Assembly (NCBI GenBank): GCA_020697375.1
Contig: JAJFBJ010000008.1
Coordinates: 10,064-74,063, forward strand
From: Nitrospira sp.
GTDB taxonomy: Bacteria; Nitrospirota; Nitrospiria; Nitrospirales; Nitrospiraceae
Direction of reading: 5' to 3'
DNA: 64,000 bases
Part shown: positions 17,867 through 25,903 of the stretch, in pieces
Layout: every line of letters starts with the position of its first letter
Position numbering within the stretch: position 1 is the stretch's first letter
Notes under the pieces: model-generated
What the model was told of the DNA's origin: nothing
Database searches by the model: none
What the model saw: only the letters and a program-made list of their open reading frames with translations
Made by a program: the position numbers and the translations under genes

Positions 17867-19014
17867 CAAAGGCCGGTTCTTTGAAGGGAATTCTGCCCTA
17901 CCAGCAGATCGCCCAACTGATTGCGCGTGGAGTCGTCACATCGGACAGTCCGATTGAAGACCGGCAGATTCAGCCGGCAAGCCTGGACTTGCGGCTTGGC
18001 AAAAAAGCCTACCGGTTGATCAGCAGCTTCCTGCCCGAGTTGTCTCCCATCAGCAGCCGACTCGATGTCCTGGATTTTTATCAGTCCGACCTCGTCATGT
18101 ACGAAATGGATCTCACGCCGGGCGCCATTCTCGAAAAGGGCCATGTGTATCTGGTCCCCCTCCTGGAGCATCTGCATCTCCCTGCGACCATCCGCGCGAG
18201 AGCCAATCCGAAAAGCACCACCGGCCGGCTGGACGTCTTCACCCGGGTCGTCACCGATCTGAATGCCGGCTTCGACGAAATAAGGGCCGGCTACCGGGGT
18301 CCGCTCTACTTGGAAGTGGTGCCGCGCTCGTTTGCCATCAAGGTGCGAACGGGTGACTCGCTGAATCAAATTCGTTTCGTGCGCGGGGATGCTACTGTGC
18401 CTGATACAGCTTTGCAAAAGATTCATGCCTCTGATTCTCTGCTGTTTCACAACTCGCCGAATCCGAAGCCGCTTAGGCCCGCCGAGTTCCGGACTGAGCG
18501 AGGCCTTTTCCTGCGTATCGACTTGACCGGCAGCGACCGCGAAGACGGGGTGATCGGCTATCGGGCCAAAAAGAACAGCCATGTGATCGACCTCTCGAAA
18601 ATCGGCCACTATGCGGCCTTGGATTTCTGGGAGCCCTTGAAGCGGCACCGGCAGCATAGCTTACTCTTGGAGCCGGAAGAGTTTTACATCCTGGCGTCAA
18701 AAGAGCGCATCAGGGTTCCATCCGGCTATGCCGCAGAGATGATGGCCTATGAAGCGGCTTGCGGGGAGCTGCGTACGCACTATGCGGGATTCTTCGATCC
18801 CGGCTTCGGCTACGGTGAAGGAGCGGTGCGAGGGACCCAGGTCGTCTTAGAGGTCCGTCCGCACGATGTACCTTTCCTCATTCATGACGGACAAACCTTC
18901 TTCAAAGTAGTGTATGATCGAATGATGGAGAAACCGATCAGGCTATACGGGACAACGCTCGGCTCGTCATATCAACGGCAGGCCCTCACCCTGAGCAAAC
19001 ATTTTAAGGCTTAA
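17863..19014 (+). CDS. dcd: dCTP deaminase, tandem-domain form
   Basis: This 383-residue protein is about twice the length of standard Dcd and has two dUTPase-fold halves. The first carries RARANPKSTTGRLDVFTRVV; the second carries VPSGYAAEMMAYEAACGELRTHYAGFFDPGFGYG and then QVVLEV, which match the dCTP deaminase active-site region. The enzyme makes dUTP from dCTP for thymidylate synthesis. Long two-domain forms occur in several bacterial phyla. The GTG start overlaps the kamA stop (GTGA) and the next gene starts 2 bases after its stop, so the three form an operon. Confidence 0.85.
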   Translation: MTKAGSLKGILPYQQIAQLIARGVVTSDSPIEDRQIQPASLDLRLGKKAYRLISSFLPELSPISSRLDVLDFYQSDLVMYEMDLTPGAILEKGHVYLVPLLEHLHLPATIRARANPKSTTGRLDVFTRVVTDLNAGFDEIRAGYRGPLYLEVVPRSFAIKVRTGDSLNQIRFVRGDATVPDTALQKIHASDSLLFHNSPNPKPLRPAEFRTERGLFLRIDLTGSDREDGVIGYRAKKNSHVIDLSKIGHYAALDFWEPLKRHRQHSLLLEPEEFYILASKERIRVPSGYAAEMMAYEAACGELRTHYAGFFDPGFGYGEGAVRGTQVVLEVRPHDVPFLIHDGQTFFKVVYDRMMEKPIRLYGTTLGSSYQRQALTLSKHFKA

Positions 19015-19016
19015 TC

Positions 19017-19430
19017 ATGGCACCACCAAGCGACCTCCCGGATCCCGCAAATCGCCCGCTCAGCTCCCGATCGAACCGCCGCGGCCATGACGATGAGGGC
19101 GGCTCCGAACGCCAGGCCCATGTCGTCGGGATGATGATCGGCACCGCCTTGATGTTCATCGGATTTCTGAACGTATTTCTGTCGATCAGCGGCGGATTCG
19201 AAATCAACGTCGTCCCGCTCTTGATTTACTTCGGCGGCATCGCGGTCTGGGCCAATGCCGTGGTCGAAAATCCGACCACCCGCTATTCGTTGATGGCAGG
19301 CTCCATTCTCATCAGCTTGGCGTTTTTTCACTATGGAGAAGTTCTGTTCTGGCACAAGCAGGTCGTATTCTGGTCCACCATCGTGCTGGTGATGTATTTC
19401 ATGTTCAACGAACCGAAACCGGCGGCGTGA
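19017..19430 (+). CDS. Four-helix membrane protein of unknown function
   Basis: The 137-residue product has a hydrophilic Ser/Arg-rich N-terminus (~1-37) and then four hydrophobic helices (~38-58, ~64-82, ~89-105, ~113-129). No family motif is recognised. It begins 2 bases after the dCTP deaminase stop codon and closes that operon. Confidence 0.7.
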   Translation: MAPPSDLPDPANRPLSSRSNRRGHDDEGGSERQAHVVGMMIGTALMFIGFLNVFLSISGGFEINVVPLLIYFGGIAVWANAVVENPTTRYSLMAGSILISLAFFHYGEVLFWHKQVVFWSTIVLVMYFMFNEPKPAA

Positions 19431-19480
19431 GAAACCCGGCGCGGTTCCAGGGCTCCGGGAGTTCCGACTGAAAATGTCTC

Positions 19481-20227
19481 TTGTACCATTCTCCTTCCTT
19501 GACAATCACGGTCATCATCCCCGTCTTGAATGAAGCCGGGCGTATCGCGCAAACTCTCTCCCGAACCGTCGCCTTGGGATTCGACGAGGTGCTCGTCGTG
19601 GACGGCGGCAGCGACGATCAGACTTGCTCCATCGTGCGATCGTTCATCGCGAGCCTTGGAAGCAGTTCTCTCGACGTCCATTCGTCGGCCCGCTGCTCCA
19701 TTCGTCTTTCGTCGGCGCCGCCAGGACGCGCTCGTCAGCTCAATGCGGGTGCAGCCGCCAGCCTCTGCGACGTGCTGCTGTTCCTCCATGCCGATACCGA
19801 CCTTCCCCTGGATGCCAGGCATGCCGTCGAGAATGCGCTTTCCGACCCGACCTATGTCGGCGGACGGTTCAATGTCCGCTTCGATTCCAACCGCCTTCCG
19901 GCGCGCATCATCGGGGGCATGATGAATGTGCGCTCCCGCCGGACCGGCATTGCCACGGGCGATCAGGCAATCTTCGTCCGACGCGAAGTGTTTGAACGAA
20001 TCGGACGGTTTTCGGACATCCCGCTCATGGAAGATGTCGAATTCACCTCCCGTCTCAAGCGGGCCGGTCGCCTCGCCCCACTGACCGAAAACGTCGTCAC
20101 CGCCTTTCGTCGATGGGATACCAACGGACTCGTTCGCACAATTCTATTGATGTGGACCCTGCGCTTCCTGTACTGGATCGGGGTGAGCCCCCATCGGCTG
20201 CAACGATTTTATGGCATGGTGAGATGA
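19481..20227 (+). CDS. Family 2 glycosyltransferase, TIGR04283 type
   Basis: A 248-residue GT-A glycosyltransferase: TVIIPVLNEAGRI at the start, VVDGGSDDQT, PPGRARQLNAGA, LLFLHADTDLP and GDQAIFVRRE, then LMEDVEFTSRLKRAGR. This order matches the family labelled 'arsenosugar biosynthesis glycosyltransferase' TIGR04283, although most members have no proven arsenic link. The gene lacks a clear ATG: a TTG at 19481 or at 19499 must start it. It is followed 4 bases later by a TIGR04282-type gene, the usual partner. Confidence 0.85.
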   Translation: MYHSPSLTITVIIPVLNEAGRIAQTLSRTVALGFDEVLVVDGGSDDQTCSIVRSFIASLGSSSLDVHSSARCSIRLSSAPPGRARQLNAGAAASLCDVLLFLHADTDLPLDARHAVENALSDPTYVGGRFNVRFDSNRLPARIIGGMMNVRSRRTGIATGDQAIFVRREVFERIGRFSDIPLMEDVEFTSRLKRAGRLAPLTENVVTAFRRWDTNGLVRTILLMWTLRFLYWIGVSPHRLQRFYGMVR

Positions 20228-20231
20228 ATCA

Positions 20232-21005
20232 GTGAACGAAAAGGCATCAGAACGAAGGGACAATCCATCGGCGGCCCTGGTAATCTTCGCCAAGGCTCCG
20301 GTTCCGGGACAGGTCAAGACGCGGCTGTGTCCGGCGCTGACGCCAGACGAAGCCGCCACTCTTCACGGGAGTTTTGTGCTCGATACGCTGGAACGCACGA
20401 AAGCAGCCGCCGCCAAATACAAGCTGCCGCTCGATCGTTTTCTTGCCTGCGCCCCTTCGAGCGCCCATGTCTTTTTCAGAATCATGGAAGCCCGCCATGG
20501 AGTCGCCCTGCTCGACCAGCAGGGTGAGGACCTGGGTTCCCGGATGCAACAGGTTCTCGCCACCCTCTTCGCGCGCGGCTACCGCCGGATCTGCCTCGTC
20601 GGCACCGATGTGCCCTCCTTGCCGCTCACACATTACCGCGACGCCCTTGAATCGCTGACCCGGCACGATCTGGTGATCGGGCCTGCCAGGGACGGTGGAT
20701 ATTACCTCATCGGCATGACCAGGCCGCTTCCCGATCTTTTCACGGACATGCCCTGGTCGACGGATCAGGTCATGGCCCTCACGCGGCAAAGGGCCGATGC
20801 GGCGGCCTTGAAGACCGCCGTCCTGCCGGCATGGCGCGATGTGGACAATCTCGATGACCTTCGAGCCTTGATCAACGACAGCGCAGCGGACAGGAAACGC
20901 CCCAAGCCTGAGCAGATATTTTCATCGCGAACGGCCGGCACCTTGGAGCTGCTCGCAAAACGTCTTCCGACACGTCACATTGAGCGAGGCCTGAATGTCG
21001 AATAA
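20232..21005 (+). CDS. TIGR04282 family (DUF2064) glycosyltransferase/nucleotidyltransferase-like protein
   Basis: A 257-residue protein with the family start LVIFAKAPVPGQVKTRLCPAL-TPDEAA and a GT-A core: LVGTDVPSLP (DxD-like), DLVIGPARDGGYYLIGM and WSTDQV. It belongs to the DUF2064 group that pairs with TIGR04283 glycosyltransferases, as here. The GTG start lies 4 bases after the preceding stop and has GGTGAG upstream. The SDR gene start overlaps its last 11 bases, so all three are one translation-coupled operon. Confidence 0.85.
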   Translation: MNEKASERRDNPSAALVIFAKAPVPGQVKTRLCPALTPDEAATLHGSFVLDTLERTKAAAAKYKLPLDRFLACAPSSAHVFFRIMEARHGVALLDQQGEDLGSRMQQVLATLFARGYRRICLVGTDVPSLPLTHYRDALESLTRHDLVIGPARDGGYYLIGMTRPLPDLFTDMPWSTDQVMALTRQRADAAALKTAVLPAWRDVDNLDDLRALINDSAADRKRPKPEQIFSSRTAGTLELLAKRLPTRHIERGLNVE

Positions 21006-21729
21006 AGTCGCCCTCATTACCGGCGGCGCGAAGGGAATCGGACGGGCCATCGCACTCGACCTGGCGGCGCAGCATTGGTCCGTGGCCATTTGCTACCGCA
21101 CCAGCGTAGCGGCTGCGGAGGAAACCCGTGCCGCGATCGTGTCGCGGGGAGGCCGGGCTCTTGCGTTGCAATGCGACGTGTCCGATCCTGAGGCCGCCAA
21201 GCAATTGGCCTCGCAGGTCGAGGGAGAATGGGGGACGATCGACGCCTTGATCAACGGCGCCGGCCCTTACCATCGCGTGAATCTCTTCGATGAAACGACA
21301 GCCGGCTGGCGCGAGATGTTCGACGGAAATCTGCATCCTATTTTTTATTTGGGGCAGGCAGTGTCCCCAGGGATGAAGGCGAGAAAACACGGACGGATCA
21401 TCAATTTCAGTATGGCCAATGCGGATCAGATGGTGGCCCAGCCTGAAATCACCGGGCATTACATCGCCAAGGCCGGCGTGTTGATCCTTACCAGAACCCT
21501 GGCGAAACTTCTCGCTCCCCACGGCATCACGGTCAATGCGATCTCTCCCGGCTTCATCGATTCAGGCAGCGCGTCGCCAGAGGAGCTGACAGGAGTGATC
21601 AAGCGGATTCCTGCAGGATATATCGGGAGCGTGGAAGATTGCGTGACGGCCGCGCGCTATCTGCTGAGCGAAGAGGCGCGCTACGTGAACGGCGCCAATC
21701 TGCAACTCAGCGGCGGTTGGGGAATCTGA
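20995..21729 (+). CDS. Short-chain dehydrogenase/reductase with altered active site
   Basis: This 244-residue SDR has the cofactor loop TGGAKGIG (residues 9-16), NGAGP, and the C-terminal VNAISPGFIDSG and YVNGANLQLSGGWG of FabG-like enzymes. In the YxxxK position the sequence reads H155-Y156-I-A-K159, so the catalytic tyrosine position holds histidine and a tyrosine lies one residue later. The conserved serine region reads NFSMANADQM. It may use a shifted tyrosine, or catalysis may differ. It is the last gene of the TIGR04283/TIGR04282 operon. Confidence 0.85.
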   Translation: MSNKVALITGGAKGIGRAIALDLAAQHWSVAICYRTSVAAAEETRAAIVSRGGRALALQCDVSDPEAAKQLASQVEGEWGTIDALINGAGPYHRVNLFDETTAGWREMFDGNLHPIFYLGQAVSPGMKARKHGRIINFSMANADQMVAQPEITGHYIAKAGVLILTRTLAKLLAPHGITVNAISPGFIDSGSASPEELTGVIKRIPAGYIGSVEDCVTAARYLLSEEARYVNGANLQLSGGWGI

Positions 21730-21739
21730 GGGGCCGGGC

Positions 21740-23176
21740 TTACTTCGCGAGGAGAAGGATGGCGCCGATGATCGCCGCCATAACATAGCTCTTCGGATCT
21801 CGAACGGCAAAGACGACCGGATCGTCATCCATGCGATTGCGATAGGCCAGCATCCATACGCGGCTGATCCAATACAACATGACCGGACAGATCAGCCACA
21901 GGGCCTCAGGACTGGAATACAGCAGCAGAACCTCTTTGCTGCTGATGTACAGAGCCAGCACAAGAACCGCTAACAGGCCGCTCGCCGAGCCGATGCTTGA
22001 AATATGCTCTAGATCGGTCACCCAATAGCCCCGCCCATGCAGTTCCTTACCGTGGATTTGGCTTGTGAGCCGCAATTCCGTAAATCGCTTCACCAGGGCC
22101 AAACTGAGAAACAGAAACAATGAAAACGTCAATAGCCAATGAGACGGAACCACCCCGGTCGCCGCGCCGCCGCCATACAGTCGCACGGTATAGAGCTGGG
22201 CCAATACGATCACATCCACCAGCACGAACTGCTTCAGGTAAAACGAATACCCGGTCGTCAGAACCAGATAGCCGCTCAGCACGAACAGAAACATCCGAGG
22301 AAGCGCAGACGCCAGCAGGACACCGGCGAGAAGGCAGCCTCCAGCCAAAAGCAGTCCGAACGGTATTGAAAGACTGCCGCTGGCAAACGGACGATTTTTC
22401 TTCCGGGGATGCCGGCGGTCGGATGCCAGGTCGAGACAGTCATTGAGAATGTAGACGGAAGAAGCTGTCAGGGAAAAAGAGAGGAATGCGAGGCTCGCCT
22501 GCATCCATAGGGTCCTCTCGGCGAGTTGATGGGACGCAATGAGGGGGACGAACACCAGCACATTTTTCGCCCATTGATGCAGGCGCATCGCCCTGGCCAG
22601 TAGTTTCAATCGCTTGACCGGCTCGCTGAACACTCGGCTCACCGGGGTGAGCCGTTGTACACGACCGGCCAGTCCGGCGGGCCCATCGACGACAATCGCT
22701 TCGTTCGCCTCGGCCCACACCGGTAAATCGGCCGTCGAATTTCCCGCATAGGCGAACCGGCGGGCCCCGTACCGCTCGACCAGGAGCTTCATCTTATGGG
22801 ACCCCTTGAGGTTGACCGTGACATCACTGCCGTAAACCCGCTCCTCGAACAGTCCGAGATGAGCCGCGACCGCTCGCGCAAATGTCACATGACTGGCGGT
22901 AGCCAATAGCAGTTCACGGCCCGACAGCTGTTCCTTGGAGAGAAATTCCACCAGTTCACGATGGTAGGGAAGCGTGGTGACATCGAGCGTCACACGGCGT
23001 GCGATCTGATGCTTGAAATGGGCCTTTCCTTTCAGCAACCAGAACGGGAGCAGCAAGAATACGAGCGGGTTTTGTTTGAGCAGAGCGAGGATGGACTCCC
23101 ACAACAGATCGGTCTTGATGAGGGTCCCATCAAGATCGACGCACAAGGGACTGCTTCCTTGAAAATCCTTGTCCAT
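21740..23176 (-). CDS. HAD-hydrolase fused to UbiA-family prenyltransferase
   Basis: A 478-residue two-domain protein. Residues ~1-200 form a HAD phosphatase (VDLDGTLIKTD near the start, TASH, GNSTADLPVW). Residues ~205-475 form a UbiA-type polytopic domain with LRLHQWAKNVLVFVPL and NDCLDLASDRRHPRKKNRP, the Asp-rich prenyl-diphosphate site (NDxxDxxxD). Fusions of this kind resemble decaprenyl-phosphate phosphoribosyltransferase-like proteins. The ATG at 23176 is taken as start; a TTG at 23218 with GGAA upstream is an alternative. It converges on the SDR operon with 10 bases between stops. Confidence 0.85.
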   Translation of the reverse strand: MDKDFQGSSPLCVDLDGTLIKTDLLWESILALLKQNPLVFLLLPFWLLKGKAHFKHQIARRVTLDVTTLPYHRELVEFLSKEQLSGRELLLATASHVTFARAVAAHLGLFEERVYGSDVTVNLKGSHKMKLLVERYGARRFAYAGNSTADLPVWAEANEAIVVDGPAGLAGRVQRLTPVSRVFSEPVKRLKLLARAMRLHQWAKNVLVFVPLIASHQLAERTLWMQASLAFLSFSLTASSVYILNDCLDLASDRRHPRKKNRPFASGSLSIPFGLLLAGGCLLAGVLLASALPRMFLFVLSGYLVLTTGYSFYLKQFVLVDVIVLAQLYTVRLYGGGAATGVVPSHWLLTFSLFLFLSLALVKRFTELRLTSQIHGKELHGRGYWVTDLEHISSIGSASGLLAVLVLALYISSKEVLLLYSSPEALWLICPVMLYWISRVWMLAYRNRMDDDPVVFAVRDPKSYVMAAIIGAILLLAK

Positions 23177-23320
23177 ACTCGCAGGCGGGATTCTATCGGC
23201 GGGGAAGCAATCGCGCAAGAATTTCCAAGGAACATTGTCTCGCCGACGGCCGCGGTTACAGATATGGACAGACCTGTAACGGGACAGAGGATCGGCCGCA
23301 ATGCAGCGGAAGGCGTTTCT

Positions 23321-23647
23321 TTACTCGGTTCCGAACGCTTTCTTCAGCAGCGGCACCACTTCGCCCTTGGCTTCCATCGGGTCCAGGATATCCGTATCTC
23401 CATAAAACTGTCCGTCGATGAAGACCTTGGGAAGGGTCGGCCAATTCGTCATTTTGGCCAGCGCTTCACGCTTGGCCGGCTGCTGCAAAACGTCGATGAG
23501 TTCGTAGGGATATCCGTACTTCTCAAAGAAATGCATGGTTTCTTTCGTAAATCCACACATCGGCATGGACTTCGTGCCCTTGCCGTAGATCAGAATCTTA
23601 TTGGCCTTGATTTCCTTTTGAATTTCTTCATCGATTGAGTCCGCCAT
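23321..23647 (-). CDS. grxD: Monothiol glutaredoxin (Grx4/GrxD type)
   Basis: A 108-residue glutaredoxin with a single-cysteine active site MCGFT (Cys31), KGTKSMP upstream of it, and WPTLPKVFIDGQFYGDTD downstream, all typical of monothiol glutaredoxins that bind a [2Fe-2S] cluster with glutathione. The usual motif is CGFS, so Ser is replaced by Thr. It is 10 bases downstream of a bolA-family gene; Grx4-BolA complexes act in Fe-S cluster delivery and iron sensing. Confidence 0.92.
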   Translation of the reverse strand: MADSIDEEIQKEIKANKILIYGKGTKSMPMCGFTKETMHFFEKYGYPYELIDVLQQPAKREALAKMTNWPTLPKVFIDGQFYGDTDILDPMEAKGEVVPLLKKAFGTE

Positions 23648-23657
23648 GTGTCACTCC

Positions 23658-23903
23658 CTATTGTTGGGCTTCTGCCTTGGTTTTGGCCGAAATCTCCAGG
23701 GCATGAATCCGTCCGTCCTTCATTGGAACTGCTAATGCCTGATAGACCATTCGATGCCGGTCCAGGAGGTTTTTGTCGACGAATCCGTCGGACGTCACTC
23801 GCACGATCAAATGGTCCTGCGTGCCGGTCTTGTCGATGACGGCCACGACTGCATCAGGAAACATTTGCCGGATGAATGCGGTGACGGACTCGGCGGTAAT
23901 CAT
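23658..23903 (-). CDS. bolA: BolA family protein
   Basis: An 81-residue BolA-fold protein: FPDAVVAVIDKTG-QDHLIVRVTSDGF, then LLDRHRMVYQAL and the C-terminal HALEISAKT, which includes the conserved histidine used to share an Fe-S cluster with a monothiol glutaredoxin. The ATG at 23903 or one at 23924 could start it; neither has a good ribosome site. It is directly upstream of grxD with a 10-base spacer. Confidence 0.88.
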   Translation of the reverse strand: MITAESVTAFIRQMFPDAVVAVIDKTGTQDHLIVRVTSDGFVDKNLLDRHRMVYQALAVPMKDGRIHALEISAKTKAEAQQ

Positions 23904-24182
23904 CTGCCAAGGAGAATAACGCATCTATGAAGCCGAAGGCAATCTCCACCGCGGATATTCATAGGGGCTCCTCACGACGAGCACTCTGCCTTTGGCTCAA
24001 TAAGACGCTACGGGCATGGCCGTCTTCGACCATCTTCCCTCCGTCGGCTATCCGCCTGGTTTGTGAAGACGCCGGTGGTGCATTTCACCATCCTGGTGGA
24101 TACCCACCACGCAATGCATCATTGTTCTGCCGGCCTTTTTTCTAACGTCCTGATATCGCAGGGCGCTAAGAGCTTCGCTCTC

Positions 24183-24197
24183 TGGCATGCCTGTTGC
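24183..24197 (+). promoter_or_regulatory. Sigma-54 (-24/-12) promoter of the signalling operon
   Basis: TGGCAT-GCCTG-TTGC has the GG at -24 and the GC at -12 exactly 10 bases apart, and differs from the consensus TGGCAC-N5-TTGCA only outside the invariant positions. Transcription would start near 24209, about 60 bases before the receiver gene ATG (24271) with its AAGGAGGGG ribosome site. It lies in a 367-base gene-free gap between bolA and the receiver gene; enhancer sites for an activator would be expected upstream, but I could not pick out a clear one. Confidence 0.7.
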
Positions 24198-24270
24198 GAT
24201 TCTCTAACAACGTGAGCGGCATGTGAATCCACAAGCAACGGAACACCACCACACCATCAAGGAGGGGATC

Positions 24271-24705
24271 ATGGGAGAATTCAAATCGGGTTTCTTTATG
24301 AGCGAAACAGCCTGTAACGGTCGAGTGCTCGTCGTGGATGATGAACCGGATATTCGTAAAGTCGTCCGAATGACCTTGCAGAAGGCGGGGTACGAAGTGA
24401 TCGAGGCGGAAAACGGCGAAAAAGCCATTGAAGCCATCAACACCGGGGAAAACCGTCTGCTGCTCGACGTGCTCCTTTGCGACATCCGGATGCCGAAGAT
24501 CAACGGCGTGGAAGCCATCGCCTACTTCCAGCAGGAATGGCCCCGCGTGCCGATCATCGTCCTGACCGGCTTCCCGGATACTGAGATGGCCACGTCATTT
24601 TTGCGTAGCGGGGTCGTCGACTATCTCGTGAAGCCGGTTGAAGGAGAAAAACTTCGAATGGCCGTGGCCAGGGCTATGGAACAACGGGAACTCGCGCGGC
24701 TGTAA
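24271..24705 (+). CDS. Single-domain response regulator (CheY-like)
   Basis: A 144-residue receiver with VVDDEPD (acidic pocket), phospho-acceptor Asp71 in CDIRMPKINGV, the conserved Thr in IVLTGFPD and Lys121 in YLVKPVE. There is no output domain, so it would signal by protein contact or as a phosphorelay intermediate. An AAGGAGGGG ribosome site lies just before the ATG, and a sigma-54 promoter lies 75-90 bases upstream. Two histidine kinase genes follow on the same strand. Confidence 0.9.
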   Translation: MGEFKSGFFMSETACNGRVLVVDDEPDIRKVVRMTLQKAGYEVIEAENGEKAIEAINTGENRLLLDVLLCDIRMPKINGVEAIAYFQQEWPRVPIIVLTGFPDTEMATSFLRSGVVDYLVKPVEGEKLRMAVARAMEQRELARL

Positions 24706-24742
24706 TCACCCATTGCATCGACACTTCTTCCCATCGCCACTC

Positions 24743-24777
24743 CTCTCCGGGGAGACCCGACGGCCTCCCCGGCAGAG
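24743..24777 (+). terminator. Intercistronic hairpin between receiver and kinase genes
   Basis: CCGGGGAG (24747-24754) and CTCCCCGG (24765-24772) form a perfect 8-base stem around a 10-base loop, extended by CTCT/AGAG. It lies 40 bases after the receiver stop in the 148-base spacer. No U-tract follows, so it more likely attenuates or stabilises the message than terminates it. Confidence 0.35.
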
Positions 24778-24853
24778 AAGCCGGCAGGTCCTCGGGAACG
24801 ATCAGGCCGCGGCCTGGGACCGGCGGCACGGCTGAACAACCCGGAAGGCAGAC

Positions 24854-25903
24854 ATGAAGATAGCTCCGACAAAAATCGCGATCGTCGGCGCCGGAAAAGG
24901 CGGCATTGCCATCATGGAGCTGCTCCATCAAATCCCGGACGTCGAGATCGTCGGCATTGCAGATCGAAATCCCGCCGCCCCGGGACTCAAGCGGGCGCGC
25001 GATCTGAATGTGCAGGTCGCCGAACGGATTCAGGACCTCATTCAGAATCACGGCGTCAATCTGATCATGGATGTCACCGGCGATCCATCCATGGGACCGC
25101 TCATTCATGCCACCAAACGCCCCGGCTCCGAGGTGTTGAGCGGAGCCACGACACGATTAGTATGGAACCTCGTCCAGCATCAATCGAAATTGGAAGCCGA
25201 ACTCTTCCAGGCCGATAAACTGGCAGGGTTGGGTTCATTCGCGGCCGGTATCGCCCATGACATCAACAATCCCCTGCAGTTGATCCTTGGCCTCGCGGAA
25301 AATCTGACGGAGGAGGACAATCTTGCCGCCGTCAAGGAACAGGCCCGTGACATCGCAGAAGCCGTCAAACGCACCAGCGCGATCTGCCGGGACTTGACCA
25401 GTTATGCCAGGCGAAACGGCGCCGAGGAAGCCGCCTGCGTCAATCTCAACACCAAAATGGATGAAGCGCTGAAAATCGCCCGCTATGCCGTCACGCTCCA
25501 GGACATTACCGTCGTCAAACAATATGCCGAGCATGCCACCGTGACAGGAAACCCGGATGAATTGCTGCACGTCTTCGTGAATTTGATTACGAACGGGGTC
25601 CAGGCCATAGAGAATCGCGGTACGCTCACGCTCCAGACAGCCGTCGGTCCGAACGGAGAGGTCACCGCCTCGGTCAGCGACACAGGATGCGGCATCCCGA
25701 AGAACGTGCTCTCGAAGATTTTCGAACCGCTCTTCACGACGAAACCGCCCGGAAAGGGCACGGGGTTGGGCCTGTACAATGTGATGTCGGTCATCTCGAA
25801 GATGGAGGGCCGGATATCCGTCGAAAGCGAAGTGGGAATCGGGACGACCTTTCACATCGAGTTTCCGCACGTTCGACCAACGATCCAATGCGAGCCCCAA
25901 TGA
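24854..25903 (+). CDS. Histidine kinase with N-terminal Rossmann (NAD-binding-like) domain
   Basis: A 349-residue soluble kinase. Residues ~5-100 resemble a dinucleotide-binding Rossmann fold: KIAIVGAGKGGIAIMELL (GxGxxG at 12-17), an acidic strand end EIVGIADRNP, then LIMDVTGDP and VLSGATTRLVW. The kinase core follows directly: HisKA with His135 in AGIAHDINNP, HATPase_c with LITNGVQAIE, DTGCGIP and GKGTGLGLYNV. There is no transmembrane segment or receiver. The start (ATG 24854) follows CGGAAGGCAG. Its stop overlaps the next kinase's start (ATGA). The fusion suggests sensing of a nucleotide cofactor or of redox state; this is inference. Confidence 0.88.
   Translation: MKIAPTKIAIVGAGKGGIAIMELLHQIPDVEIVGIADRNPAAPGLKRARDLNVQVAERIQDLIQNHGVNLIMDVTGDPSMGPLIHATKRPGSEVLSGATTRLVWNLVQHQSKLEAELFQADKLAGLGSFAAGIAHDINNPLQLILGLAENLTEEDNLAAVKEQARDIAEAVKRTSAICRDLTSYARRNGAEEAACVNLNTKMDEALKIARYAVTLQDITVVKQYAEHATVTGNPDELLHVFVNLITNGVQAIENRGTLTLQTAVGPNGEVTASVSDTGCGIPKNVLSKIFEPLFTTKPPGKGTGLGLYNVMSVISKMEGRISVESEVGIGTTFHIEFPHVRPTIQCEPQ

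Noticed and set aside
23927..24145. A 72-codon forward frame upstream of the receiver gene.
   Set aside because: It has no ribosome site and no motif, and it lies in the region expected to hold enhancer sequences for the sigma-54 promoter.
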